In this document: positions 1-10,213 of the stretch, piece by piece | Position numbering within the stretch: position 1 is the first letter of the stretch | How the letters are laid out: every line of letters starts with the position of its first letter | Source: JAGTVG01 sp942491935 | GTDB taxonomy: Bacteria; Bacteroidota; Bacteroidia; Cytophagales; Cyclobacteriaceae | Reading direction: 5' to 3' | Assembly: GCA_942491935.1 (NCBI GenBank) | Contig: CALOCZ010000005.1 | Coordinates: 18,746-82,745 of the forward strand | DNA length: 64,000 nucleotides | Notes under the pieces: generated by a model | The model's database searches: none | What the model was told of the DNA's origin: nothing | What the model saw: the letters and a program-made list of their open reading frames with translations, nothing else | Program-made: the position numbers and the translations under genes

Positions 1-176
1 TAGTCAATGTCAATACAGTGGAAAGGCGTGTGGAAAATCTCCGAAAGGCTGGGGTAGAGGTAGAATATAAAAGGTATCAAAGTGCCGGGCATGGATTCGG
101 ACTCGGTACGGGCACGGATGCTGAAGGATGGTTGGACCCGGCTGTGCAATTCTGGGAACGGCATATAGACGAATAA
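1..176 (+). CDS. alpha/beta hydrolase, C-terminal fragment
   Basis: Reading from base 3 to the TAA at 174-176 gives 57 codons with no start, so the gene enters from outside the window. The fragment contains AGHGFGLG followed by DPAVQFWERH, which resembles the end of esterases of the BD-FAE/dienelactone hydrolase type, where the His of the GHGF motif is the catalytic histidine. The nucleophile and acid would lie upstream and cannot be seen. An exported NTF2-like protein follows 72 bp downstream on the same strand. Substrate unknown. The assignment rests on one motif and its position near the C-terminus. Confidence 0.65.
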   Translation, partial: VNVNTVERRVENLRKAGVEVEYKRYQSAGHGFGLGTGTDAEGWLDPAVQFWERHIDE

Positions 177-248
177 GTTTATTTAGTAATGAAAAGTTTG
201 AAAAACAAAGAAATCTTTATAATACAAAACCAATAAATTATCATAAGT

Positions 249-695
249 ATGAAAACACCAATTCTGGGACTATTTTTAATCATCCTTAGTGCGCAATGGA
301 CTTTCGCACAGAATTCTGCCCTTGAGCAGGAAATCATTCAACTTTCGAAAGACAAGTGGCAGTGGATGTCAGATAAAAATGTCGATGAACTGTCTGCCCT
401 TTTTCATGAAAAAGCCATGTTTGTCCATATGGGAGGCTCCTGGGATACAGAACGCGAGCTGAACATTATCAAAGGTGGAGGGATCTGGTACAAGAAGGCG
501 GATATCCATGAAGTATCGGTGAAAATTATTGACAATACAGCCATTCTATTAAATCGTATCGATCTGCTGGCCGAAGTTGGAGGTAACGAAGTCACTAATC
601 CCTTCGAGGTTACTGAAGTATATATAAAACAAGATGGTTCTTGGAAGCTGGGTTCGCTGTCATTTACCAAGCTGATGGTTCGAGGAGGAAACTAG
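249..695 (+). CDS. exported NTF2-like (DUF4440/SnoaL-type) protein
   Basis: A 148-residue protein with a clear Sec signal peptide (about residues 1-20, ending TFAQ). The mature part has the small cone-shaped NTF2-like pattern: an N-terminal helix (LEQEIIQLSKDKW), a segment around residues 45-60 with FHEKAMFVH, and C-terminal strands with the typical YIKQDGSWKLGSL ending. Exported members of this family in Bacteroidota mostly have no known function; some bind or turn over small molecules. It lies between a hydrolase tail and a carboxylesterase. Bases 694-801 after the stop form a short open stretch in another frame without a start, which I cannot assign. Confidence 0.75.
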   Translation: MKTPILGLFLIILSAQWTFAQNSALEQEIIQLSKDKWQWMSDKNVDELSALFHEKAMFVHMGGSWDTERELNIIKGGGIWYKKADIHEVSVKIIDNTAILLNRIDLLAEVGGNEVTNPFEVTEVYIKQDGSWKLGSLSFTKLMVRGGN

Positions 696-850
696 TGGCT
701 TCAGTCCTGGTTACAAAATCTATTGGTCACAAGACCAACATCGGATGCCAGCACGCACCATTTTTCTGCCAGAGGAAGACCCACTGAATAAATTTCCTTA
801 GGACTGATGAAAGGGCATGGAGTTTTATGAAAAATATAAACAATAAAGAA

Positions 851-2503
851 ATGAAAGCAATTTTAACAGGATTGGCCATCATCTTTGGCTGTGCAGTATA
901 TGCTCAGCAAACTGCTGATAATAATGCCGAAGCACCAACAGGTTCGCACCAAATCAGGAATCGTTCGAGGTGTGACTGAAGGAGATGTCTCCATCTTCAA
1001 GGGAATTCCCTTTGCTGCTCCGCCGGTGGGTGAATTTCGCTGGCGCCCGCCACAACCTGTACCTGCATGGGAGGGCGTACGTGATGCAAGCGAGTATGGC
1101 CCAAATTGTGCCCAGGCAGGTTGGCCGCGTGGTTCCGGAACAATTGCGGAAGGCTCATCTGAAGATTGCCTCTATCTCAATTTGTGGACACCGGCAGGTA
1201 CCAATGCACAAGCAAAATTGCCGGTCATGGTGTGGATCCATGGTGGCGCTTTTGTAGGTGGAAGCGGCTCCGGTCCCGGCACAGCGGGAAATGAATTTGC
1301 CAAACAAGGCGTCATCCTGATCACCTTCAACTACCGCCTGGGACGCCTGGGACATTTTGCATTCCCTGCCTTGAGTGCGGAGCATCCGGAAGAGCCCAAG
1401 GGCAGTTACGCCTTTATGGACCAGATTGCTGCCCTTCAATGGGTGAAAGAAAACATTGCCGCATTCGGTGGAGATCCTGATAATGTGACAATTTTCGGTT
1501 TCTCTTCAGGTGGTGTTTCAATTCATTCACTTCTGACCATACCTATGGCAAGAGGTCTTTTTCATAAGGCAATTGGTCATTCCAGCGGTGGCCGTGATGG
1601 TGTTCTTACAGGCAGACCAATTCGTGAAGAAAATGTCGATCCTCTCTATCCCATTTCAGCGGAAACAATCGGGATCAACTTTGCCCGGAAGCATGGCATC
1701 GAAGGCACGGATGCAGCCGCACTGGCAAAACTTCGAGCACTGCCCGTGGAAGAGATTGTGGATGGCGGTCAGGAAAATGATGGCCAGGGAGGTCCGCGTA
1801 TTTATTCGGGGCCGATTCTCGATGGCAAATTTATGGTAGAAACTGCTGAGAGTGCATACAAGGCAGGCAGGCAGGCACGCGTTCCGCTTATGATCGGGAA
1901 TAATAGTGCCGAAATAGGCGGAGGTTTTGTTAATTCCAGCAGTTCAAAAGAAGAATTGTTTTGCTCTCTTTGGGGAACTGGAAGGATGAAGCAAAAACAG
2001 CTTATGATCCTGATGGCAACAAAGCTTTTGGTGAGGTAATTACAAGATTTAACACGGACTGGGTATGGGGTGAGCCGGCACGGTTTGTGGCAAGCGCTTA
2101 TGCCGCCATTGGAGAACCGGCCTATATTTTTCTTTTCTCTTACGTACCTGCTCACATGAAGGAACGGATGCAATATGGACCTGGACACGGAACCGATATT
2201 TCTTATGTGTTCAACAACCTGGGGATAGGAGGCTTCGGTCCTCCGCCGCCCCCTCCCACCTCCGAGGACAAAGAGGTCGCCAGGATGATGAACACTTATT
2301 GGGTAAACTTCGCCAGGACAGGTGATCCAAATGGTAAGGGACTACCGAAATGGACCGTCTATACCCCCAAAAAGAACGAGATCCTCGATATCCAGCCCGA
2401 TGGCAAAACGGTCGGTAAGCCAGATCCCAGGAAAGCCAGACTGGATGTGGTTGAAAAGGCCTTTAAGTCGAGGGATAAAATACAAACACGTGGTGGTATT
2501 TAG
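851..2503 (+). pseudogene. carboxylesterase type B, split by two frameshifts
   Basis: Three reading frames join into one exported carboxylesterase of about 550 residues. The start at 851 gives a signal peptide ending VYAQQ. The frame shifts near 941 (an extra G before GTTCGC) and again around 1957-1974. The core has SIFKGIPFAAPPVGEFRW, DCLYLNLWTP, the nucleophile elbow GFSSGG (Ser codon near 1503) and WIHGGAF as oxyanion region. After the second shift comes HGTDISYVF, which carries the family's catalytic His. The catalytic residues are all present, so I think the shifts are more likely base-calling errors than decay. Function would be hydrolysis of a carboxylic ester in the periplasm; substrate unknown. 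Confidence 0.85.
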
Positions 2504-2609
2504 TTTTTTTTATATTTATATGGAAACAATCTCAATTCTCGGATTGGTTCCTCTGCGAACCTTAGTTTCTGTAAAATTAATTTTTTAATGTAATTAAAAT
2601 TCAAATCCC

Positions 2610-3743
2610 ATGAAAAAAGTAATTATTAGTTCACATCCTGGTTTTAATAGTGTTGGCGACCAATGCTCAGATTTATCAGTTTCGTGGTCCGGACAGGGAT
2701 GGCAAATTTCCCGAAAGCGATTTACTGAAAGAGTGGCCTGAAGGCGGTCCGGAACTGTTGCTGGAATTTGAAGGCATTGGTGAAGGGTATTCCTCTGTCA
2801 TTTCAAACGGGAAGTACATCTATGCCTCCGGAAAGATCGGGGACATGGACCATTTAACATGCATAGACTTTAAAGGCAATAAGCTCTGGCAGGTTGCCTA
2901 TGGACGGTCATGGAATGAGGGCACTCCCAATACACGAAGCACCCCTACTATTGAGGAGGACCGGATATACATCATCAGTGGAATGGGGGAACTGGTCTGT
3001 CTGAATGCCGGAACAGGGGATATCAACTGGAAGATCAACGTGGATGAAGACTACCAGGCCGATTGGCATAACTGGGGGGTGGCCGAATCCCCGCTGATTG
3101 TCGGCGACAAGGTCATCTCATCCGCTGCCGGTGCCCTGACGACATTTGTCGCTTTTGATAAAATGACCGGTAAAGAAATCTGGAAAACACCCAGCACGGA
3201 CGGGCAGCGCTCTTATGTATCGCCCATCCTGCATACCTTTAACAACAAAGAGTATATATTGGGTGCATCTGCCAGTGACCTGTTCATTGTAGATCCGGAG
3301 AATGGTGACATCAAAGCCTCCTACAAGTATTTCGACTCCTCCTTGTGGAAATGGCAGCCCAAAGGTATTATCTGGGCCAATGCCCCGGTAGTGAAAGGCA
3401 ACATGATCTTCCTTTCTATCGGATATAACTATCCTGCTAAAATGCTTAAAATAAACGATGATGTTAACTCCCTGGAAGAAGTTTATACCAATGATGTGCT
3501 TGACAATCACCACCATGGGCTTGATCGAACACAATGGCTACCTGTATGGATCGTACTGGATAAGCAACGGTACCGGGAACTGGGCATGTCTGGACTGGAA
3601 TACAGGCGAATTGATGTACGATGAAAAATGGAACTCAAAAGGGCAAATGGTGTTCGCTGATGGCATGTTGTATGTGTATGATGAGAAAAATGGGAATGTG
3701 GGTCTTGTTGAACCCGATCCATCCGGTTTTAAGCTTATCAGCT
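2610..3743 (+). pseudogene. PQQ-like beta-propeller protein, frameshifted and cut at its 3' end
   Basis: An exported propeller protein related to the two at 4597 and 8761. The start at 2610 encodes a signal peptide whose second half is in another frame (shift near 2628-2640; the restored tail reads LVLIVLATNAQ). The body has repeated blade endings such as GNKLWQVAYG, GDINWKI and GKEIWKT. A second shift lies at the GGG of 3517-3519, after which the sequence continues GLIEHNGYLYGSYW and NTGELMYDEKW up to GFKLIS. There homology stops abruptly: from about 3743 the DNA is antisense to an AraC gene. Only the last few residues of the propeller seem to be lost. Such propellers occur as periplasmic electron-transfer or scaffold proteins; role unknown. 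Confidence 0.8.
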
Positions 3744-4403
3744 CTGCTCGGCACAATAGGCCACCGAAGGCAATCCCAATTTCCCGGCCTTATCAGAGTT
3801 AAAATAATCGTTGAGCAGGTTTTCAAAGCGCGTAAGAATACCCTGGTTCACGTTGGTACGGGTAATAAACTGGCGGTCATAAAAACGGACGCAATAATTG
3901 AGGAACAATTCAACGTTTGAAATCACCAGGTTTTTGGTATGCTTGTCAATAAGCTGTCTCAACTCTCTGTCAATTTTAGAAAAGCAATCTTTGACCAGAT
4001 CTCTTTCAGAAGTGGAAAGGTGCAGTGCCTCATTGACCTCATAAGAGAAAAAGGTGTAATCGTTCATGTGCCGCCCAAGCTGAGTCCCCACAATAAAATC
4101 CGGATGAAATACCAGTGCATGTCCCTGTGGTTGATAGTATTCTTCTTTGTTCTCGCCAATCACTTGCCCGGGTGCCAGAAAAATGAGCGTCCCCTCATCA
4201 TAGTCGTAATAGTTACAGCCATATCTGAGATCTCCGCATTTTATGACTTTGAGAAATATGGTATAAAAATTATACTGCATACGCCGCAACTGCCTGGGTT
4301 CCGCTTTTGACAGATCAATAATATTGACGAGCGGGTGCAATGCCTCCTGCCTGTTAAAGGCGCTGTATTGTTTAATGGTATCAAATACTAATATATCTTC
4401 CAC
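3743..4403 (-). pseudogene. AraC-family regulator, effector domain only (HTH cut off)
   Basis: Starts at 4403 and reads 221 codons. The N-terminal part is a cupin-like effector domain of the Bacteroidota AraC type (YNFYTIFLKV, YYDYDEGTLIFLAPGQV, GHALVFHPDFI), followed by a helical linker (NVELFLNYCVRFYDRQF). It ends at LPSVAYCAEQ, which is exactly where the two helix-turn-helix motifs of this subfamily begin. The remaining ~80 residues are missing, and the DNA beyond is the end of a propeller gene. Without its DNA-binding domain it cannot act as a normal activator. This is either a real deletion or an assembly join; the mutual truncation with the neighbour favours a join. Confidence 0.8.
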
Positions 4404-4596
4404 GATTAAATATTGATATTATAATTGTCAAATGTACAATCCTTTGATGGCTATTTTTACCATTCAATCACAAAAACAGTAAGATTGGTTAGTAAACCTG
4501 TAATCGGTGTAAGGGATCGCTAATAAAATCTCCTGATATTTGTATGGTAAATTATATATACGGAATTTACAGGGAAACAAGCTGAGCAATATTAAA

Positions 4597-5991
4597 ATGA
4601 AACAGAAGATTTTTTTAATTCCCTTAACGGTCCTTTTAGTTTTCATAACCGACACGTACGCCCAGGATTGGCCCCAGTTTCTTGGGCCTGAAAGAAACAG
4701 TACTTCACCTCAGAAAAATCTGATCCGTTCCTGGCCTGAAAACGGACCGGAGGTTTTATGGTCCGCAAACATTGGCATTGGCTATGGAGGGCCGGTAGTA
4801 AAAGAAGGCAAAGTATATCTGCTTGACCGGGATGATGAGGTTGGCGATAACCTGAGGTGCTTTGACCTGGCCAACGGAAAAGAACTCTGGAATTTTGGCT
4901 ATGAGGCGCCAGGCTCAGTGATGTTCCCAGGTTCGCGCAGTGTTCCGGCAATTGATCACAATTATATCTACACGTGCGGACCATACGGCGACTTGTACTG
5001 TATTGACATTAACTCTCACAAACCAGTTTGGAATAAAAATGTCTGGACTGATTTTGGTGGTGATCCCGGAAACGCTCCATCCGATGAGTCCGGAGGCGCA
5101 GGTGGATTTGGAGGCCGCGGAAATTTCCCTATATGGGCCATTTCTCAATGCCCGCTTGTTTATGGCGATTTGCTTGTAATTTTATCCCAGGCTCCTGAAG
5201 CTGGCGCAGTGGCCTACAACAAAAACACTGGCGAAATTGTCTGGAAAACACCAAATCTGGGGAATGAATCATATGCCAGTCCTTCACTCGTAAAAATAAA
5301 CGGTGAAGACCATATTGTTATGGTTATTTCATCTACTAATCCAATTGGTCGTAGGGAATTACCACAAACTCTGGGTAGAATTGTTGGGATAGAACCCCTT
5401 ACTGGCAAAATCCTCTGGGAGTATGATCAGTGGGAATGTCATATTTCAGTACCAAGTGCAATCGATGCGGGCAATAATAAAGTGCTTGTTGTAGGCGGAT
5501 ATGAACACGGCGCTGTTATGATACAAGTCGAAAAAAAGGAGGACGGAAACTACGGGATTAAAGAACTTTTTAAAACAGTGGAATTTGGCGATCAGACAAA
5601 ACCTCCGGTTTTATATAAGGGTTATTTCTATGCGCAGTACGGCACCAACAACCGGCGCGATGGACTGACCTGTATGAATATGGATGGTGAAATTAAGTGG
5701 AAGACAAAGAGAGATCCCGATTTCAACAAAGGCAGCATGATTCTGGCCGACGGCCTGATTCTGGCGACTGATGGCACTAAAAATCTTTATTTGATCGAAC
5801 CTGACCCAACGGCATTTAAGCCCATAGCAAAAGCAGAACTGTTGGGATCACAAAATAACCTTGATGAAAACTCCATTTCTACCCGGATAGGCGGTTCCTC
5901 CCAAAACTGGGCACCAATAGCACTGGCTGACGGCAAATTGCTGATTCGGGATCAAAGTAAAATATTATGTGTCAAAGTAGCCCAACCATAA
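4597..5991 (+). CDS. exported PQQ-like beta-propeller protein (first copy)
   Basis: I place the start at the Met at 4597, which gives 464 residues and a clean signal peptide ending TYAQ; 19 upstream in-frame codons are not signal-like. The mature protein starts QDWPQFLGP and has propeller blade ends such as GKELWNFGY, HKPVWNKN, GEIVWKT, GKILWEY and GEIKWKT, the tryptophan-docking pattern of PQQ-type quinoprotein-like propellers. It lacks a dehydrogenase cytochrome domain. A Gly-rich insert (about residues 160-180) distinguishes it from the copy at 8761, which it otherwise matches closely. It stands directly before the iorA/iorB-like genes, so a link to periplasmic redox chemistry is plausible but unproven. 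It could also be a BamB-like scaffold. Confidence 0.85.
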   Translation: MKQKIFLIPLTVLLVFITDTYAQDWPQFLGPERNSTSPQKNLIRSWPENGPEVLWSANIGIGYGGPVVKEGKVYLLDRDDEVGDNLRCFDLANGKELWNFGYEAPGSVMFPGSRSVPAIDHNYIYTCGPYGDLYCIDINSHKPVWNKNVWTDFGGDPGNAPSDESGGAGGFGGRGNFPIWAISQCPLVYGDLLVILSQAPEAGAVAYNKNTGEIVWKTPNLGNESYASPSLVKINGEDHIVMVISSTNPIGRRELPQTLGRIVGIEPLTGKILWEYDQWECHISVPSAIDAGNNKVLVVGGYEHGAVMIQVEKKEDGNYGIKELFKTVEFGDQTKPPVLYKGYFYAQYGTNNRRDGLTCMNMDGEIKWKTKRDPDFNKGSMILADGLILATDGTKNLYLIEPDPTAFKPIAKAELLGSQNNLDENSISTRIGGSSQNWAPIALADGKLLIRDQSKILCVKVAQP

Positions 5992-6052
5992 AAGTATTTG
6001 TGACAAATTAATAGTTAAAATCTTTAAATAATACATCAAAAAAATCTAACCT

Positions 6053-6511
6053 ATGGCAATCTTTAATCTTAATATTAACGGGGATACACGGAAAGTGGAT
6101 GTTGATCCTTCCACACCTATGTTGTGGGTGCTCAGGGACCACATGGGCCTGGTTGGTACAAAATATGGTTGCGGAGAATGGGTATGCGGGGCCTGTACGA
6201 TCCACGTGGATGATGAAGCCACACCAGCCTGCAAGATACTTATATCGGAAGTGGGCGATCAGGCCATTACCACCATAGAAGGATTGTCTGAAAACGGAGA
6301 CCATCCGGTTCAAAAAGCATGGCTGGAACATGACGTGTCCCAATGTGGCTACTGCCAGCCCGGACAGATTATGAGGGCAGCGGCATTATTGAAAAAAAAT
6401 CCCAACCCGACTGACGAAGAAATTGAAACAGCGATGGATCCGGCAATTTGCCGATGCGGCACGTATTTGCGTATAAAAGCCGCAATTAAAACCGCTGTCA
6501 ATACACTGTAG
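6053..6511 (+). CDS. [2Fe-2S] subunit of a molybdenum hydroxylase (IorA/xanthine dehydrogenase small-subunit type)
   Basis: A complete 152-residue protein of normal family length. It has the plant-ferredoxin-like cluster ligands C40, C45, C48 and C60, then the helical second cluster domain with C98, C101, C133 and C135 (CGYCQPGQ and CRCGTY). These carry electrons from the molybdopterin site of the large subunit. The gene lies 43 bp before an IorB-like large subunit with a Tat signal, so the complex would be exported as an assembled pair, as is known for isoquinoline 1-oxidoreductase relatives. The electron acceptor may be a cytochrome or the neighbouring propeller proteins; that is inference. 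Substrate unknown: aldehydes or N-heterocycles are typical. Confidence 0.9.
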   Translation: MAIFNLNINGDTRKVDVDPSTPMLWVLRDHMGLVGTKYGCGEWVCGACTIHVDDEATPACKILISEVGDQAITTIEGLSENGDHPVQKAWLEHDVSQCGYCQPGQIMRAAALLKKNPNPTDEEIETAMDPAICRCGTYLRIKAAIKTAVNTL

Positions 6512-6554
6512 AGATGGTAAAATTTCGTAATCTAACACCCTAAAATGAATTGAA

Positions 6555-8520
6555 ATGAAATTTATAAAGACTACATTCGGAAGACGTTCCTTTTTAAAAA
6601 GCACAATAGTAACAGGAGGCGGCGTAATGCTTGAATTTAATTTACTGGCTTCCTGTCAGAGTGAACCGGAACAAATACAGATCCCGGATGAGTGGTTCGA
6701 GATGAACGCCTATCTGCAAATTGGAGAGAACGGTGTTGTCTCCATTATGTCACCTAATCCGGAAGCTGGTCAGAATGTAAAAACCTCTATGCCAATGATC
6801 GTGGCGGAGGAACTCGATGTAGACTGGGAAAAGGTAATAGTAGAACAGGCACCATTAAACACAGAATTGTATACACGTCAATTTATAGGGGGTAGCAAGG
6901 CCATTCGCCGAGGCTGGGGAATCCTGAGGACGGCAGGTGCCACCGCCCGGCAAATGCTTCGGGATGGCTGCAGCAAAAACGTGGCAAGTACCAGTGGAGG
7001 AAATAACCACCACAGAAGGTATGCTGTATCATAAAAAGAGTGGAAAGTCGGCAGGCTATGGGGAAATGGCATCTGCTGCCGCCAGATATTCCGGTTCCGC
7101 AGGAGGTCGCACTAAAAGACCAAAAGGATTTCAAGATCATTGGTACGTCACTTGAAAGAATGTGGATGGTCTGGAAATGGTGACGGGAAAATCCTCTGTT
7201 CGGCAGTGATGTTCAGGAGAAAGGGATGCTCATTGCCATGATCACACACCCGCCTGCATTTGGGATGAAACTTAAATCTTTCGATGATTCTGCAGCCAGA
7301 AAAATGCCAGGTATCAAGGACATTTTTACCATTAAAGTTTTTGAAGATGACTATGTAAGAGAACATTTCGACACGCTCACATTTCCGGATGTTGTTGCCG
7401 TGGTTGGGACTCTACGTGGGAAGTGATGAAGGCCAAAGAAGCTTTCGAGGTTGAATGGGAACCGATCGAGTCACATAATCGAACGGAATGATTATTATGA
7501 AGGGAAACAGAAAGTACCATTCCCGCGGGTCTGGAGAATACTACCGACCATGAAGCCAAAATGCTTGAAATGGCTGCAAAACCTGGGACGTTGATCGCAA
7601 GAGAGGTGATCCTGAGAAAGCTTTTAAGAATGCAGCAAAAAATGGAATGCACCTATACAGCGCCATTTCTTGCGCATAACTGTATGGAACCCATGAATTT
7701 TTATGCCAATGTGACGGCTGATAAAGCCGACTGGCAGGGCCTCTGCAGAAACCTCAGATGACCGAACAGGCAGTAGCAACCCGATTGGGAATGCCGGTTG
7801 AGAAAGTTGATATAAAAATCATGAGATTGGGCGGCGGATTTGGCAGACGATCCTATGCCCACTGGCTGGTTGAGGCTGCGCTGATTTCTCAGAAAATGAA
7901 AGCGCCTGTAAAATGCAATATACCCGTGAAGATGATGTGACTTCCGGCAAAGATCCCCTATCGCCCTGCTCGAACGAGCCCGCCACATCCCGTGGGGGGG
8001 GGGGGCTGTGTCCGGATTGGGAAGATCCCCGGTGGGGCTGTAGGAATGGGTACTTGCCAGCCAGGTCCTAAGGGGGAGGTATGATCCGGGCGCGCGGCGG
8101 AACCACGGAAAAACCGGGGGGCAAGAAGGCGAACACGAGCGCACACGCCAGAGTCACGTCGTCGCCAGTGTACGGATCTGGAAATTGAAAACGACAAACT
8201 TGTGATACCCAGGGTTTGTTGTACCATCGACTGTGGCATTGTAGTCAGTCCTGACGGGGCTGCGAACCAGACAGAAGGTTGTATTGTAGATGGTATCGGG
8301 ATAGCCTTGTACGGTGGGCTGAATTTCAAGGAGGGAGTTCCGCAACATGATAATCTGGATACCTACCGGATGATCCGTTACAGTGACACACCCAAATCTA
8401 TCGATGTGCAACTTCATTGAAAGCGAGACAGATCCCCTGTTGTGGGGGAGAGCTCATTCACCGGTGGGGTGTGCTGTGATGGTGTGTAAGGGAAGGGTTA
8501 CTTTACTATGTTTTGTGTGT
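6555..8520 (+). pseudogene. molybdopterin large subunit (IorB type), multiply frameshifted and internally damaged
   Basis: The first 160 codons are clean: a Tat signal (GRRSFLKSTIVTGG) and the start of a molybdopterin-binding hydroxylase (GVVSIMSPNPEAGQ, VAEELDVDW). From about 6970 the frame changes repeatedly (near 6970, 7085, 7160, 7190, 7420 and 7740), but pieces remain recognisable in order: KTWQVPVEEITTTEG, MLIAMITHPPAFG, CTYTAPFLAHNCMEPMN and MRLGGGFGRRSYAHW (the Gly-rich Mo-cofactor region). Around 7972 homology stops, a GC-rich stretch intervenes, and it resumes near 8165 with VCCTIDCGIVVSPDGAANQ and TYRMIRYSDTPKSIDV. About 450 bp of a normal gene seem to be missing. The end is too garbled to place exactly. 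I take this as assembly damage of a real gene. Confidence 0.75.
7972..8160. other. GC-rich non-homologous stretch inside the iorB-like gene, with a 12-G run
   Basis: Base composition jumps from the AT-rich surroundings to strongly GC-rich. The stretch contains a run of 12 G at 7994-8005 and several other G or C runs. No frame on either strand gives a recognisable protein. It replaces the central part of the molybdopterin subunit. I read it as low-quality or foreign consensus sequence. Confidence 0.6.
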
Positions 8521-8760
8521 GGTTAAGTTATGATGTGGGGATGTATAAAGTAAATATCATTTATAATGATTGTCCGGTGCCAAAAAGGAATAGATTAACC
8601 TGTTAATGTTGAAATTGGATTTGTTTATTGTCCAGGTATACAGCAAGGCTTCATATTGTCTCAGATTTTCTTCAGATTCAGCAAGTATATTGTGGTTTTA
8701 ATTTAATAAGCAAAACTGATTTTTATTTTTTGACATACCTGATTTTAAACCGTAAGGAAA

Positions 8761-10077
8761 ATGAAACATCGTAAAATAATTATTCCAGTAGCTATTGTGC
8801 TGGTGTGCATAGTGAATGTCTACGCGCAGGACTGGCCTCAATACCTTGGACCCAGCAGAAATAGCACCTCAGATCAGAAAGGAATTTTGCGCTCCTGGCC
8901 GGAGAATGGCCCTGAAGTTCTGTGGACAACTGATGTAGGCATCGGCTACGGCGGACCGGTTGTCAAAGACGGTAAGGTCTATTTACTGGACAGAGATGAT
9001 GAGGTCGGAGATAAACTGAGGTGTTTTGACCTTTCCACTGGTAAAGAACTCTGGAAATTTGAATATGATGCTCCTGGATCTGTTATGTTCCCCGGATCCC
9101 GAACTGTACCGACTTTAGACGGCAATTATATTTATTCCTGTGGACCCTACGGAGATCTACATTGCATTGACATAAATACACACGAGCCGGTTTGGATTAA
9201 AAACGTATGGAAAGATTTTGGGGGTGATGAAATTCCGCGATGGGCAATCACTCAATGTCCTCTGGTTTATGGTGATTTGCTAATCCTGGCTTCACAGGCT
9301 CCGGAAGCGGGAGTTGTGGCTTATGATAAGCTATCCGGCGAACTGAAATGGACAACACCTGCTCTTGGACCGGTTGGATATGTTAGTCCGGCCATCATTA
9401 AGGTGGGTGAAGAGGACCATGTTGTAATGATAACTGCTTCAAAGGGAGGCAGGGGAGAACCTCAAACTGGCGGTAGAGTCGTGGGTATAGATCCACTATC
9501 CGGAGATATTCTGTGGGATTATACAAACTGGCAATGTGTCATCCCGGCACCCAGTGCCTTCGATGTTGGAGAGGGTAAAGTACTTATTATCGGAGGATAT
9601 AAGGCCGGTGCAGCCATGATTCAAGTAGAGAAGGAGGCTGATGACAGTTATGGTGTTACTGAACTCTATAAAACAGTTGATTTCGGATCACATACCAAAC
9701 CACCCTTATTTTACGATGGTTATTTTTATGCCCATTACAGAACCAATGAACGACGTGACGGCCTGGTATGCATGAGCATGGAAGGGGAGATCATGTGGAA
9801 AACCAGAAATGATCCCGATTTTAATAAAGGCAGCATGATTCTGGCTGAAGGTTTGATATTATCTACTGATGGGAGTAAGACATTATATCTGATAGAGCCG
9901 GATCCTTCCGGATTCAAAGCATTGGCCAAGTCGGATCTACTGGAAGCAGAACTTAACCCGGATGATCCCAGGGCAGCAAGATATGGAACTCAAAACTGGG
10001 CGCCTATAGCGCTTGCAGATGGTAAACTATTGATCCGTGATAAAGACCGCATGATGTGCGTCAAAGTGGTTGAATGA
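8761..10077 (+). CDS. exported PQQ-like beta-propeller protein (second copy)
   Basis: A complete 438-residue protein with a signal peptide ending NVYAQ and the same opening as the copy at 4597 (QDWPQYLGP). The two align almost throughout: WPENGPEVLW, GYGGPVVK, YLLDRDDEVGD, GSVMFPGSR and FNKGSMILA are shared. The Gly-rich insert of the first copy is absent here. Blade ends GKELWKFEY, HEPVWIKN, GELKWTT and GDILWDY support a propeller fold. The copies flank the iorA/iorB pair, suggesting tandem duplication around a redox unit. About 240 bp before it (8521-8760) show no gene. Role unknown; periplasmic. Confidence 0.88.
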   Translation: MKHRKIIIPVAIVLVCIVNVYAQDWPQYLGPSRNSTSDQKGILRSWPENGPEVLWTTDVGIGYGGPVVKDGKVYLLDRDDEVGDKLRCFDLSTGKELWKFEYDAPGSVMFPGSRTVPTLDGNYIYSCGPYGDLHCIDINTHEPVWIKNVWKDFGGDEIPRWAITQCPLVYGDLLILASQAPEAGVVAYDKLSGELKWTTPALGPVGYVSPAIIKVGEEDHVVMITASKGGRGEPQTGGRVVGIDPLSGDILWDYTNWQCVIPAPSAFDVGEGKVLIIGGYKAGAAMIQVEKEADDSYGVTELYKTVDFGSHTKPPLFYDGYFYAHYRTNERRDGLVCMSMEGEIMWKTRNDPDFNKGSMILAEGLILSTDGSKTLYLIEPDPSGFKALAKSDLLEAELNPDDPRAARYGTQNWAPIALADGKLLIRDKDRMMCVKVVE

Positions 10078-10213
10078 ATCTGATCTTAGGATGGTTATAG
10101 TAAGTATGAGGATCGGCGATGCAGCCGCCAACGATAAGCCTGTTATTAACCATTATAGTTTTTCATCTAAGATCTCAATTAATTTTTGTGATCAGGGGAC
10201 CGGGTTATCAGGA

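Noticed and set aside
851..2503. Carboxylesterase as a true decaying pseudogene
   Set aside because: All catalytic residues remain and only single-base shifts in short runs break it, so errors are more likely; I still mark it as broken because the given sequence is.
7701..8329. Minus-strand open frames across the GC-rich patch
   Set aside because: They have no recognisable motif, run over homopolymer-rich dubious sequence and are antisense to the iorB-like gene.
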